DNA from: Maribellus sp. YY47
Lineage (GTDB): Bacteria > Bacteroidota > Bacteroidia > Bacteroidales > Prolixibacteraceae
Direction: 5' to 3'
DNA length: 64,000 nt
NCBI RefSeq assembly: GCF_023111095.1
Contig: NZ_JALGYW010000018.1
Span: forward strand, 1-64,000
Both the position numbers and the translations under genes were made by a program. The notes beneath the pieces are model-generated. The model was given only the letters and a program-made list of their open reading frames with translations, made no database searches and had not been told where the DNA came from. Below, piece after piece: positions 36,552 to 45,476 of the stretch; within the stretch, counting starts at the first letter, position 1, and each line of letters starts with the position of its first letter.

Positions 36552-36555
36552 AGTT

Positions 36556-39500
36556 TTAGTTTTTTATGAATTTTATTCTGTATTGCCTGTTGTTCTCCCC
36601 ACTGATCATCATGTAGTACATGCCGGGCATGAGATGATGAACATCGAAAGATTGAGACGACAGCCCTAAAGTTATCTTTTTTTGTTGTATCAATGCCCCG
36701 TTACTGCTATAAATCTTGCAAAGTAAGGTTTCGTTTTGAGAGGCATTTGGTAGTTTGACGTTTAAACGATCGCTACAGGGAACAGGATAAACATTAATCA
36801 TGTCCTGACGGGCGATATCTTCATTTGAAGTGATGGTTTCAGCATAGCAACCCTTTAAGTCGATTTCAGCGATCGCAGTCCAGTTATTTCCGTTCTGTTC
36901 AGAAAGCGATTTGAACTTGAAATATCGTCCTGTGGTGGGAGAGAATGTAAGGGTTTTGGGACCTGACCCACTATCGAAAGTTCCGCTCATAACCGGTTGT
37001 CCCCAATTTTCTTTTCGATCTGAAATGTAGATTTCATAATCTTTGATTCTACCGTTTGCACTGTTTTGACGTGGCAGGTAGGTAAGGCTGCTGATCTGGA
37101 AGGTGTCAGCCAGATCAATTTGTATTTCATGCGGTTGTGCAGGGCTCGATTGAGACCACGAAGTGTGCCAGATGGTACCGGATTCTCCGTCGAACGCGTT
37201 AATTGCTTTCCCGTCTTCTGCTGCTGTTTCCTGGCTGTCGACATATAATAATTTCCATTTACTGGCGTCGAGGGATCCGGGGTTGCTGCAATCCTCAACC
37301 GACGGGCAGGTAGTTGTTTCAACCATGTTGGTAATTGTTCTGCTGTAGGTTTGTCCGTCAATGGTAACGTTTAGCGTTACATCATAACTTCCCGGATTTC
37401 CAAGAACAACTTTTGGATTACGTGAGTCAGGATTATCAATGAAAGCCGGTTGTGGTTCAATCTCCCAGTTCCAGGTGGCTCCCTCATGATTCAAAATCGA
37501 ATGATCGTCGAAGTACAAGGTATCTTCCATGCAATCGTATGCCGCATTTTGCACCCAGGGCGTTGCCAGTGGAACAAAAGTCGTGTCGACCATATAGCTT
37601 TCCCATACTCCGGCATTTCCTGACACTCTTATTTTTCCGTCGCGATAAAAGGGAAGGGCTAAATTTACTTTAACACCTGCGGGGTATCCGCCATCGAATT
37701 CCATCCAAGATGGCTGATTCTCTTCGCGTGTATAGACTTTAGCCATTTTGTTGTTGATGGAAGAAGTAAACAGATATACGCGATCGTCTGAATTTTTTGT
37801 GGGTTGAACAACCAGGCATTTGGTGTATTCCGTCAAGCCCTCTGTCCAGTCGCTCCAGGTTTCTCCTCCATCATTTGAACGAAATACTTTGCCAATATCC
37901 GATGACCATGTTCCGTTTTGGAGGCATGCATAAATTTTGTTTTCATCGGTGGGAGAAAGGGCAAAAAACAGTTTGCCGTTCCAATTGCTATTCCCTGCTG
38001 TGCCGTTTGTGAGCGCGGGTTTTAACGTCCAGTTATTACCTCCATCGGTACTTTTGAATAAACCGTATCCAACGATATCGGCAAACATAATATCGGGATT
38101 TATATGACTGATCTGGAAGTATCTTACTCTGCCCGGAAACTGATGAAGCAAATTGTATGACACACCCATATCGGTGCTTTTCCATAAGCCATCTTCCTCG
38201 CCAAGATAAATCGTGTTATAATAAAACGGGTGTTGAATTAAATTACTGCGGCGCCCTCCATATTCATCCATGTTGGGGTATTTGCTAAAGATAAACCTGC
38301 CTTCAGCGTAGCCATCTGATGTTTTGGGTAAGATCCATCCGTTTCCAAGATCGTTGTAAGCTACGTGACGGCTTTTCCCTTTTATCACCCATCCGGTTGG
38401 CGACTCCCCGCCACCCATTCTCAAGGCTTTCCCTTCATATGATTCAGCAATAGCCGTATTTCCGTTATGGTATCTTCCGCCCACTACAATGTCTTCGTTC
38501 CAGCCCTGGTCGAATCCCCACATGTCGGAGCCCAAAATGCCGTAGGTGCGGGAACTGTAGTTTACCGGGTTGGTGAAATTATCAGATGAATAATTCATTC
38601 CACCATCTGTTGCTACCCAGATTTCGTCGTTTGCAAGCATTTTCATGTCCTGTATATCAGGATGGATTGAATAGCTTCCATTATAACCACCCACCGGAGT
38701 ATAATCAACTCCTCCGTTTGTCGATTTCCACAGCGAGCAGGTTCCCCAGAAAATGATGTTTTCGTCAGTGGGAGAGGCTTCCAGTACCAGGTCGAAATAG
38801 CCTTGTCCGTTGGTAAAACCTCCCAGACCACCAACTGAATAATATTGTCCCGCCTTTCGCAGTTCCCATGTCAGTGCTCCATCGGTGTTTGTCGCCTTTA
38901 AAATATAGGGAAGGTTTTCGCTTCCCTCTTTGGCCAACAGTGTGGCATATAAAATATCGGGATTGGCCGGGGTAACAGCAAGCAATCCGCCTGATTGTTC
39001 CGGGTAATTATTTAAAAGGGGAGAAACGGAAAAACTTTCACCTCCATCGGTAGAAATCGTTATTTCAAAAATACCCGAATCGTTTTTGGTCAGTCCGTAA
39101 ATGTTGGAAGTTGTTCCCGGTTTGAATTCTGCATCCCAGACCACTTTGCTCCATTTTTTTACCCACGAAATTCCTCCGTCTTTGCTTATAAACAATCCTT
39201 CGGAAGCGGCAGCTACCAATATATCCGGATTTTCAGAATTAATTTTTAAACGCGTTGTGTTAAAGGTGTTTCCAGGAGTTAATAACGGAGTCCACGATAG
39301 ACCTCCGTCCTTTGATAAATGTATTTGTCTTCCGCCTGTAACATATACAATATCTTTATTTTGAGGATGGATGGCTACTGCAGTGATTCCTCCCCCAAAT
39401 GGGTAGTTGAGACTGACAGGGTTCCAGGTGAGGCCTTTGTCGGTACTTTTGTTTACAAAGCCGGTTTCGGTACCGCAAAACAGAACATTCGGATCGCTGG

Positions 39501-40029
39501 CCGCTACATCAAAAGAATAGACATTCGCTTGCCAGGGACATTGTTTGGGGTGTCCGTTCTCATCAATATTTGCCGCATTAAGACTCGGGTCGTTAAGCCA
39601 GGTGGTTACGGTTGGGCCCAGAAAGGTCCAGTTCTGAACTGAATTTGCCGATGATTTCAAACGGTTCTGTGCGTTTCGCTGAACATCCTGAAGTTGCTGT
39701 TCCAGTGTAAAAATATCGGGTATAATAATTTCACCTGCCTCGTTGGCATAATTAACCACTATTCGCGACCAGAGTTTGTAGTACCTGACGATGGCTGATT
39801 TTGCCTTTGGATGAGCCGAGAGGTATTTTTCGTATTCAGTCTGGATCTCCAGAAAATTTACGGGATACTGATAAAGCATTTTCTCCCAGCTTTCATAATC
39901 CTCCGAGTACGAAGGTTTGACCGATTTATCCATACCCGGAAGTTCGTCGTATGGTGTAAATTGTTTCTGTGCCCAGGCTAAGTTAAGGGTCAGCATAAAG
40001 GCAAAAAGTAAAAGTAATTTTGTATGCAT
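36556..40029 (-). CDS. Sortilin/BNR-propeller secreted protein with discoidin and T9SS domains
   Basis: 1157 residues with a signal peptide (about 1-20). Residues 130-810 contain many BNR/Asp-box-like motifs (KSTDKGLTWNPV, SKDGGLSWTP, KSTDGGNNWTL, RSNDGGETWSDW), as in VPS10/sortilin or xyloglucanase-type propellers. A PKD-like segment (about 860-920) follows, then an F5/8 discoidin-like domain (about 950-1075, NAFDGESGTIWHTSW) and a T9SS C-terminal sorting domain (about 1085-1157). The discoidin part resembles those of the lipoproteins at 40751 and 42350. No glycosidase catalytic pair can be assigned. It follows a sigma-factor remnant (40133-40306). Confidence 0.88.
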   Translation of the reverse strand: MHTKLLLLFAFMLTLNLAWAQKQFTPYDELPGMDKSVKPSYSEDYESWEKMLYQYPVNFLEIQTEYEKYLSAHPKAKSAIVRYYKLWSRIVVNYANEAGEIIIPDIFTLEQQLQDVQRNAQNRLKSSANSVQNWTFLGPTVTTWLNDPSLNAANIDENGHPKQCPWQANVYSFDVAASDPNVLFCGTETGFVNKSTDKGLTWNPVSLNYPFGGGITAVAIHPQNKDIVYVTGGRQIHLSKDGGLSWTPLLTPGNTFNTTRLKINSENPDILVAAASEGLFISKDGGISWVKKWSKVVWDAEFKPGTTSNIYGLTKNDSGIFEITISTDGGESFSVSPLLNNYPEQSGGLLAVTPANPDILYATLLAKEGSENLPYILKATNTDGALTWELRKAGQYYSVGGLGGFTNGQGYFDLVLEASPTDENIIFWGTCSLWKSTNGGVDYTPVGGYNGSYSIHPDIQDMKMLANDEIWVATDGGMNYSSDNFTNPVNYSSRTYGILGSDMWGFDQGWNEDIVVGGRYHNGNTAIAESYEGKALRMGGGESPTGWVIKGKSRHVAYNDLGNGWILPKTSDGYAEGRFIFSKYPNMDEYGGRRSNLIQHPFYYNTIYLGEEDGLWKSTDMGVSYNLLHQFPGRVRYFQISHINPDIMFADIVGYGLFKSTDGGNNWTLKPALTNGTAGNSNWNGKLFFALSPTDENKIYACLQNGTWSSDIGKVFRSNDGGETWSDWTEGLTEYTKCLVVQPTKNSDDRVYLFTSSINNKMAKVYTREENQPSWMEFDGGYPAGVKVNLALPFYRDGKIRVSGNAGVWESYMVDTTFVPLATPWVQNAAYDCMEDTLYFDDHSILNHEGATWNWEIEPQPAFIDNPDSRNPKVVLGNPGSYDVTLNVTIDGQTYSRTITNMVETTTCPSVEDCSNPGSLDASKWKLLYVDSQETAAEDGKAINAFDGESGTIWHTSWSQSSPAQPHEIQIDLADTFQISSLTYLPRQNSANGRIKDYEIYISDRKENWGQPVMSGTFDSGSGPKTLTFSPTTGRYFKFKSLSEQNGNNWTAIAEIDLKGCYAETITSNEDIARQDMINVYPVPCSDRLNVKLPNASQNETLLCKIYSSNGALIQQKKITLGLSSQSFDVHHLMPGMYYMMISGENNRQYRIKFIKN

Positions 40030-40132
40030 AATTCAGTATTAAAATGAAACCTGTCGAAACGGAATGTGTCAGTTATATTTTATTAATGTTTATTCTGATT
40101 ATTAGTTGTAATAAGCACATTCAAAAGTCATT

Positions 40133-40306
40133 TCAGCTTTGCTGACAATAAGCAACCGCGTTTTGCGTAGTATTCTCGAATGCATTATGAACCATAGTAA
40201 ATTTATTGGGACGCTTGAGAGGAGGTAAAAATTCAAGGGAATAGTTCAACAAAATCAGGCACATCTTTACTTTGGTAAAAAATAAGTTTAGCTTATCGTT
40301 CAGCAC
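40133..40306 (-). pseudogene. Decayed sigma-factor gene fragment (paralogue of the gene at 50267-50800)
   Basis: The minus strand from GTG 40306 matches the start of the sigma gene at 50800. The first residues read MLNDKLNLFF against MSGNKLNLLF. A one-base deletion near 40278 then shifts the frame; in the shifted frame it reads QSKDVPDFVELFP and stops, against QGQDVLNFEKLFH. Further on, NAFENTTQNAVAY matches NASEDIVQNAFVY in the original frame. The 50 bases upstream are also conserved (block 40336-40356 is 20/21 identical to 50836-50856; AATTAAAAAGT follows at the same spacing). The rest of regions 2-4 is gone. So a second sigma-controlled locus once lay here, probably driving the sortilin/CotH genes. 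Confidence 0.85.
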
Positions 40307-40335
40307 TGTTTTGTAAATTTAGGCTTGTTATACTT

Positions 40336-40384
40336 CTTAATTCTCTTAAAGTCGACGATAAAGTTAATAATATAATTAAAAAGT
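40336..40384 (-). promoter_or_regulatory. Conserved upstream block shared with the PUL sigma gene
   Basis: CTTAATTCTCTTAAAGTCGAC (plus strand) at 40336-40356 and AATTAAAAAGT at 40374-40384 match 50836-50856 and 50874-50884 with equal spacing. It lies just upstream of the sigma remnant. Its survival next to a dead gene suggests either recent decay or a regulatory role. Confidence 0.6.
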
Positions 40385-40689
40385 ACTAAAAGGTTGGAAG
40401 AAATCTTTTTAATCTTTTAGACCTGAGAATTATGTCTGATAGTACGTTTCCTCGCCAATAAACGCTTCCTGCGTTAGTTTTTCTTTATCTGTAATTTAAG
40501 TCATACAGGAGGCATCCCGATCCGTCGACAGATGAACAGGAAGCTTGTCAGCTTATTCAGAAGATTTTGGTAAAAAAATGGAGAACAAAAATGGAGGTAT
40601 TGCTTTGGGCCCTGCAATGTCAATGTCTCAGGAAACTTATTGTATTCCAGTGCTTATTTTTGTAACTGATTTTTATGCAAACAAAACAG

Positions 40690-40722
40690 ACTTTAAAAAG
40701 AAAACCCGCCGAAACGGGTTTT
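40690..40722 (-). terminator. Terminator of the SusC/SusD operon
   Basis: On the minus strand AAAACCCG (40722-40715) pairs with CGGGTTTT (40708-40701) and is followed by TTTTCTTTTT-like sequence. It lies about 30 bases after the stop at 40751. The region 40385-40690 holds nothing else I can support. Confidence 0.88.
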
Positions 40723-40750
40723 CTAACTATAATCATCAAGCGATGTTAAA

Positions 40751-42337
40751 TCATTCTAATACTTGTCCATAAACGTTCATTTCACCCAGGAAAGTATAGT
40801 TATTAGGACCTTCCAAAGCAACAAACTTAAAATACCTTGCTTCCGGTATAAATGCCAAAGAATACATTTGAAAAGCGTCACTCGTTCTGTCGAAGTCAAA
40901 TGTTCCCTGGTCCACAAAATTCTCACCGTCAGAACTAGTGAGAATTTGGAACTTACTATGTCCTCCACTGTTTCCCTGTCTTCTTGCAAAATCCATGGCA
41001 AACATTCGAACAGTTTTTTTCATATCCATTGTTATGTAGTGAGGATAGTCAGGAGAAGAGGTTGACCATGCAGTATGCCAGAACGTATTTATGTCGTCGT
41101 CAAAAGCCGCCGTTACATAGCCGTTTATAGCACCTTCGCCACCTGCCTCTTCAGAAGAGTAATCAATCGCTTCCCAATCACTTTTGTCAATTTTTTCAGC
41201 AACTTGTCCATAAATGTCCAGTTCTGCCAGGAAAGCAAAGAAATTTTGACCTTTAGTTGCCACATATTTAACATAGCGCGCCATCGGTAGCGATCCAATA
41301 TTATAAGTCATGCTATCAAGTGCCGGATCATACCCAAATGTTCCCTGAAGTGTATAGTTTACGCTATCAAGACTGGTGAGTATCTGGAACTCAGTTTGGC
41401 CGCGCCCATCTCCCTGACGTCTGAACGCTTTTATCTTGTTGATTTTCACCATGTCTTTCATGTCAAAGATGAAATGGTGCGGATATCCCGGGTTACCTCC
41501 ATTCCATTGAGTGTGCCAGAATGTTCCCAAGTCATCATCGATTGCTGCAGAAGCTAATCCATTTGGCGCACCTTCAGCGGGTTCTTCTGTTGAGAATTCA
41601 ACAATTTCCCATTTTGATTTGCTGATCTTGATGCCTTCAAATTCTATATACACCGGAAGCACCTCACTTGCCTCTGCAGAAGCAAAAGTGTCAATAGCTG
41701 TTTCTTCCGGAATGTAATAGGATTTATAGGTCAGGTCACTTTCCGATTTCCATCCTCTGATGACCACTCTGTCGATATCAGGTGTTATCGTTTCCGATAC
41801 AATTTCTCCGTCTTCTCGGGTATAGCTGTATTCCACTTTGGTGTTACCCTGCGGCGGTGTTCCCCAGGTTACAACAACCGAATCCACCGTACCTCCACCT
41901 TCAATGCCGATAATTGGTCTGTTTGTCAGACCTGCTATATACTTGGTATCATATGCCGAACCTGTAACCTGTTCTTTTACTGATCGATTTCCGTTTTTGT
42001 CAATCGTGTAGATTTTAAAAAGATAGGATTTTTCTTCCAGGTTATTGATTAGGAATTCGACGGAGTCGATGGGAGTGTTTGGAGAGATCTCAACGGTTTG
42101 AGAGTTTTCTCCATTGTTCCACTCCACGATGCATTTATTAATATTAACAGCATTGATGAGGTAATATTTAACTTTTATCCTGTTTTTACCTGCAAAGGTT
42201 TGAGTCTGCAAGGGTTTGGGTGCATAAATAATATCTCCTTCCAGGTATTTCCCATGTATATCTTCCATTTTATCGCACGCGTTAAAGAGAAATACGATAC
42301 TCAAAACGAAAGTTAATATGATTGTTATTTTCTTCAT
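40751..42337 (-). CDS. DUF4998-type lipoprotein with two discoidin-like domains
   Basis: 528 residues. Signal peptide with lipobox LFNAC (Cys21). The first half (about 22-215) resembles DUF4998 of SusD-linked lipoproteins (fibronectin-like blocks KVKYYLINAVNINKCIVEWNN). Two F5/8 discoidin-like domains follow (about 240-375 and 385-528); both share a core A[AT]x-DDD-[LI]x-TFWHT. They probably bind glycans on the cell surface. Last gene of the SusC/SusD operon. Confidence 0.85.
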   Translation of the reverse strand: MKKITIILTFVLSIVFLFNACDKMEDIHGKYLEGDIIYAPKPLQTQTFAGKNRIKVKYYLINAVNINKCIVEWNNGENSQTVEISPNTPIDSVEFLINNLEEKSYLFKIYTIDKNGNRSVKEQVTGSAYDTKYIAGLTNRPIIGIEGGGTVDSVVVTWGTPPQGNTKVEYSYTREDGEIVSETITPDIDRVVIRGWKSESDLTYKSYYIPEETAIDTFASAEASEVLPVYIEFEGIKISKSKWEIVEFSTEEPAEGAPNGLASAAIDDDLGTFWHTQWNGGNPGYPHHFIFDMKDMVKINKIKAFRRQGDGRGQTEFQILTSLDSVNYTLQGTFGYDPALDSMTYNIGSLPMARYVKYVATKGQNFFAFLAELDIYGQVAEKIDKSDWEAIDYSSEEAGGEGAINGYVTAAFDDDINTFWHTAWSTSSPDYPHYITMDMKKTVRMFAMDFARRQGNSGGHSKFQILTSSDGENFVDQGTFDFDRTSDAFQMYSLAFIPEARYFKFVALEGPNNYTFLGEMNVYGQVLE

Positions 42338-42349
42338 AAGTCTGAGTTT

Positions 42350-43543
42350 TTAATCTTCAACAACTTGTCCGTAAAAAGTGATCTCGCCAAAGTGTGAGAA
42401 TCCTGTTAGTCCCCAGGTTTCGTTCACCACAAACCGGATGTACCGAACTTCCGGATCGTCGAGCGTAAACGAATATTCGTCACCGTTGACCAAGTGTTCC
42501 TGGTCTTCATCCGCAGTTCCTCCCTGTTCGCTGGGCTTAATTGAAACACATCCGTTTACGGGTGCAACACGCAGCGGATACCACTTGTCAAAACTTCCAT
42601 CCTGATCAGGTTCTTCTTTTATACCCCAGATATCCATTAAGCGAGGATTGCCATGGGCGTATGGAAAGCCTTGCCGCTGAACTACAATAACCCTACTTAA
42701 ACGGGCATTTACGCCCAAATCAACTGTAAGATATTGTGGCCAGCCATCAGAACCGGCATAGGTATGGTTAAAAGTCTCAATATTGTTGTCGAAGGCGTAT
42801 GAGTATTTACCTTCCCAGGCATTCCATTCTGAAGGCGGGTCATTGTCCAAAACAATTTTATTGAACTTTGATTTATCCAGTTTTTCTTCGAATAATGGTG
42901 TAACCGTAATTTCAGCAGTATCCGAGTAATTGTCCCAACGGTCGCGGATAAGAACGCCAAATCTTCTCTCTTCGGGATCAAATCCTCTGATCGTATATGT
43001 TCCATTTGTTACTCCGGAATATACAACGTCGAGTAAACTTAACTTGCCGGTTGAGTCTTCTGCCATAAACATAAATCCCAGAGGAGCGTTGTTTTCGTTT
43101 TGCCAACGAAACTGTACGCCGCCAAAATCACCTAACATCTCAATGGTTTGTTCCACAGCATATACATCCGGTAATTCAGGATTGACTTTTACCGTTACCG
43201 GGCTTGACACGTTTTCGCTCCGGTCAACTGCATAAAGTGTTACCGTTTTTTCGTTGGTATCGCCAAAACCTTCCACCTTGATGGTATCGGTGAAACTGGA
43301 ACTTTTACTTTCCATTTTTACACCGTTGGTAATGGTATATTCGGCTTTTACATAGAGCAGGTCTTCGTCTGTTGGCAAGCTATAGGTAATGATTGCAGCA
43401 CCCGGAAGGTTGGTAACCTGAGGATTACTTATCGGACCGGGAGCTTCGGAATCGCCGAATAACGGATTGTGCATGTCTTCTGTACAGCCGTTAAACAGAG
43501 ATGCTATTCCAAAGATTGCGAATAAATATATCAGTCTTTTCAT
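42350..43543 (-). CDS. DUF4959/DUF5000-type surface lipoprotein
   Basis: 397 residues with lipobox LFNGC (Cys20). The N-terminal part (about 25-220, GPISNPQVTNLPGAAIITYSLP ...) matches DUF4959 and a following beta domain; the last 170 residues form a discoidin-like domain (YSYAFDNNIETFNHTYAG, QYLTVDLGVNARLSRV) of the DUF5000 type. Such proteins occur after SusC/SusD as surface glycan-binding partners. It lies between SusD and the DUF4998 lipoprotein. Confidence 0.85.
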   Translation of the reverse strand: MKRLIYLFAIFGIASLFNGCTEDMHNPLFGDSEAPGPISNPQVTNLPGAAIITYSLPTDEDLLYVKAEYTITNGVKMESKSSSFTDTIKVEGFGDTNEKTVTLYAVDRSENVSSPVTVKVNPELPDVYAVEQTIEMLGDFGGVQFRWQNENNAPLGFMFMAEDSTGKLSLLDVVYSGVTNGTYTIRGFDPEERRFGVLIRDRWDNYSDTAEITVTPLFEEKLDKSKFNKIVLDNDPPSEWNAWEGKYSYAFDNNIETFNHTYAGSDGWPQYLTVDLGVNARLSRVIVVQRQGFPYAHGNPRLMDIWGIKEEPDQDGSFDKWYPLRVAPVNGCVSIKPSEQGGTADEDQEHLVNGDEYSFTLDDPEVRYIRFVVNETWGLTGFSHFGEITFYGQVVED

Positions 43544-43569
43544 AATGTAAGTCTTTATAAATTAATTTA

Positions 43570-45450
43570 CTACCATCCCGGGTTTTGTACCAGATTCGGG
43601 TTTTTAATGATTTCATCTTCGCGGATTGGCCATAAGTAATCTTTGAAACTATACGATGGGGTAAAGATGGTTGTTACATTGTAGAATGCTGCACCTGCTC
43701 CGCTAATGTTCCATCCCTGGATAGGTTGGTTCATATATTTTTCTGCATCTTTCCATCTTCTTAAGTCCCAAAAACGTTGTCCTTCAAAGGCAAGTTCAAT
43801 CAAACGTTCCTGTTTAATGATGGCTCTCATTCCTTCTTTGGTAGTCGGTTTCGATGGATTGGAAGAATACTGTGCCCAGCTATCTACTACACCTTCCAAT
43901 CCAGCGCGTGCTCTAACCAAATCAATGTATTCATATACTTCAGCATCGGGTGCATTTTTTACTTCGTTTAGTGCCTCAGCATATAACAAATAAACGTCTG
44001 CCAGTCGAATGATCGGGAACGGATACTCGTAATAGGCCAGCATTGTATTGGAATTTATTGCACTGTTTGGGTTAATTAGTTTTTTAACAAAATAGCCGGT
44101 GGCTGAAAATTCTCCCTGGTTACGTTTTGTAGCCAATTCTCCTAATCTAGTTTGAACAGTGTAGTAAGTCGGGTCGAGAAAATAGTTACCCCTGTCGAAA
44201 GCAATACTGGCGTAAAAACGTGCTTCCCTATCGAAATGGAGTATTGCCGTTTGCTCGCCGGTACGAACGAAGTCGCCTTCTCCGGTTACTGAGGTCCTTA
44301 ATTTGTAACGGTTTTCATAATCGAAACTGGTGTCTTCGTTAATGGGTACGCCATTTTTTGTGTAAAAAAGCTCTGCCATACGCAATGTCGAGCCATAAAA
44401 CTGACTTACCGGGTTTGACGATGTTACCTGGATTAGCAAGGGAACACACATGCGCTGATACGTTTGGGTAAAACGAAAATCAGTTGACCCCCATAATAGT
44501 TCTGGACTATTGCGGTCGGAAAATATGGAACGGATGATACATTCTCTTTCCAGTTCCGGTGAAATATCCGTTTTTGTACGGTATTCGTCAACCAAGCTAT
44601 GGTTTGCAGCCAGTGCTGTGTCGATGGCTGCTTTTGCCGCATCGGCAGCCAATTGCCATTTGTTGGCATCGTACGATTGATTGAACAGGGCTACACCCTG
44701 ATTGTCAACAACTGATGAATAATCTGTATTTCCGTTGAAAAGCGGACTGGCTGCCGTAGCCAAAACACGGGCTTTCATTGCAAGTGCAATGGGGCGGGTA
44801 ATTCGTCCGAGTTCGGTGGTTTCCGAAGTAACGCGCATTGGAAGATCGGGGGATGCCTCGTCAATGAGTTCGACAATGTAGTTTACAACGTCGTCCACCG
44901 GGGCGCGATATACTTTTACGTCCTTTGTATCGGTGTAAATCGGGAGATTTTCACGTATGATTGGAATTGGTCCGTATGATTTAAATAACCAAAAATGGTA
45001 ATAGGCTTTCATGAATTTGACTTCAGCCACCCAACGTTTCTTTTCCAAGTCGGTAAGGTCTGATGCATTGTCAATTTCTTCTAGGAAAATATTGCAGTCT
45101 CTAATACCTACATACATGTTTTTACCACGCATTTGACCATCCCAGAAATTAAGGTGTGGATTCGTCGCATTTTGTAAGCCTCTTGCAATCAACGCAGAGT
45201 TAAAAGAACTACCTACTATTTCTTCGTTAAACCAAACCTCGTCTCCCGATCCAATACCTGCATTTACCCATGGATCTCCAAAGTTTGGAATGTAGCCATA
45301 ACAGCTGGCTAAAAATTTTTCGGCAGACGCCCTGTCAACAAAAGCATCGTCGATGGTGGCCACGTTATCCGGCACTACATCCAGGTAATCGCACGAGAAT
45401 GCTGTCAGCATGATCAGCAGTGCCGCTATGTTATATTTTATCTTCTTCAT
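43570..45450 (-). CDS. SusD/RagB-type nutrient-binding lipoprotein
   Basis: 626 residues. Signal peptide with lipobox AFSC (Cys20). Helical TPR-like fold with typical motifs: PLFNGN, YPFPIIRLADVYLLYAEALNEV (about 464-486), YIDLVRARAGLEG, KQERLIELAFEGQRFWDLRRW and LWPIREDEIIKNPNLVQNPGW at the end. It forms the lid over the SusC channel and captures the ligand. The substrate is not known; no enzyme in the operon helps. Confidence 0.95.
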   Translation of the reverse strand: MKKIKYNIAALLIMLTAFSCDYLDVVPDNVATIDDAFVDRASAEKFLASCYGYIPNFGDPWVNAGIGSGDEVWFNEEIVGSSFNSALIARGLQNATNPHLNFWDGQMRGKNMYVGIRDCNIFLEEIDNASDLTDLEKKRWVAEVKFMKAYYHFWLFKSYGPIPIIRENLPIYTDTKDVKVYRAPVDDVVNYIVELIDEASPDLPMRVTSETTELGRITRPIALAMKARVLATAASPLFNGNTDYSSVVDNQGVALFNQSYDANKWQLAADAAKAAIDTALAANHSLVDEYRTKTDISPELERECIIRSIFSDRNSPELLWGSTDFRFTQTYQRMCVPLLIQVTSSNPVSQFYGSTLRMAELFYTKNGVPINEDTSFDYENRYKLRTSVTGEGDFVRTGEQTAILHFDREARFYASIAFDRGNYFLDPTYYTVQTRLGELATKRNQGEFSATGYFVKKLINPNSAINSNTMLAYYEYPFPIIRLADVYLLYAEALNEVKNAPDAEVYEYIDLVRARAGLEGVVDSWAQYSSNPSKPTTKEGMRAIIKQERLIELAFEGQRFWDLRRWKDAEKYMNQPIQGWNISGAGAAFYNVTTIFTPSYSFKDYLWPIREDEIIKNPNLVQNPGW

Positions 45451-45476
45451 ATTCTTAATTCTTTATTCATTATTCA

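Noticed and set aside
40545-40772. Open frame of 75 codons on the plus strand
   Set aside because: It crosses the terminator of the SusC/SusD operon and overlaps the end of the lipoprotein gene at 40751; its composition is not protein-like and no promoter precedes it.
41489-41499. GGGTTACCTCC, similar to the ECF-like element
   Set aside because: It differs after eight bases, lies inside the coding region of the DUF4998/discoidin lipoprotein and has no GAATA at the right distance.
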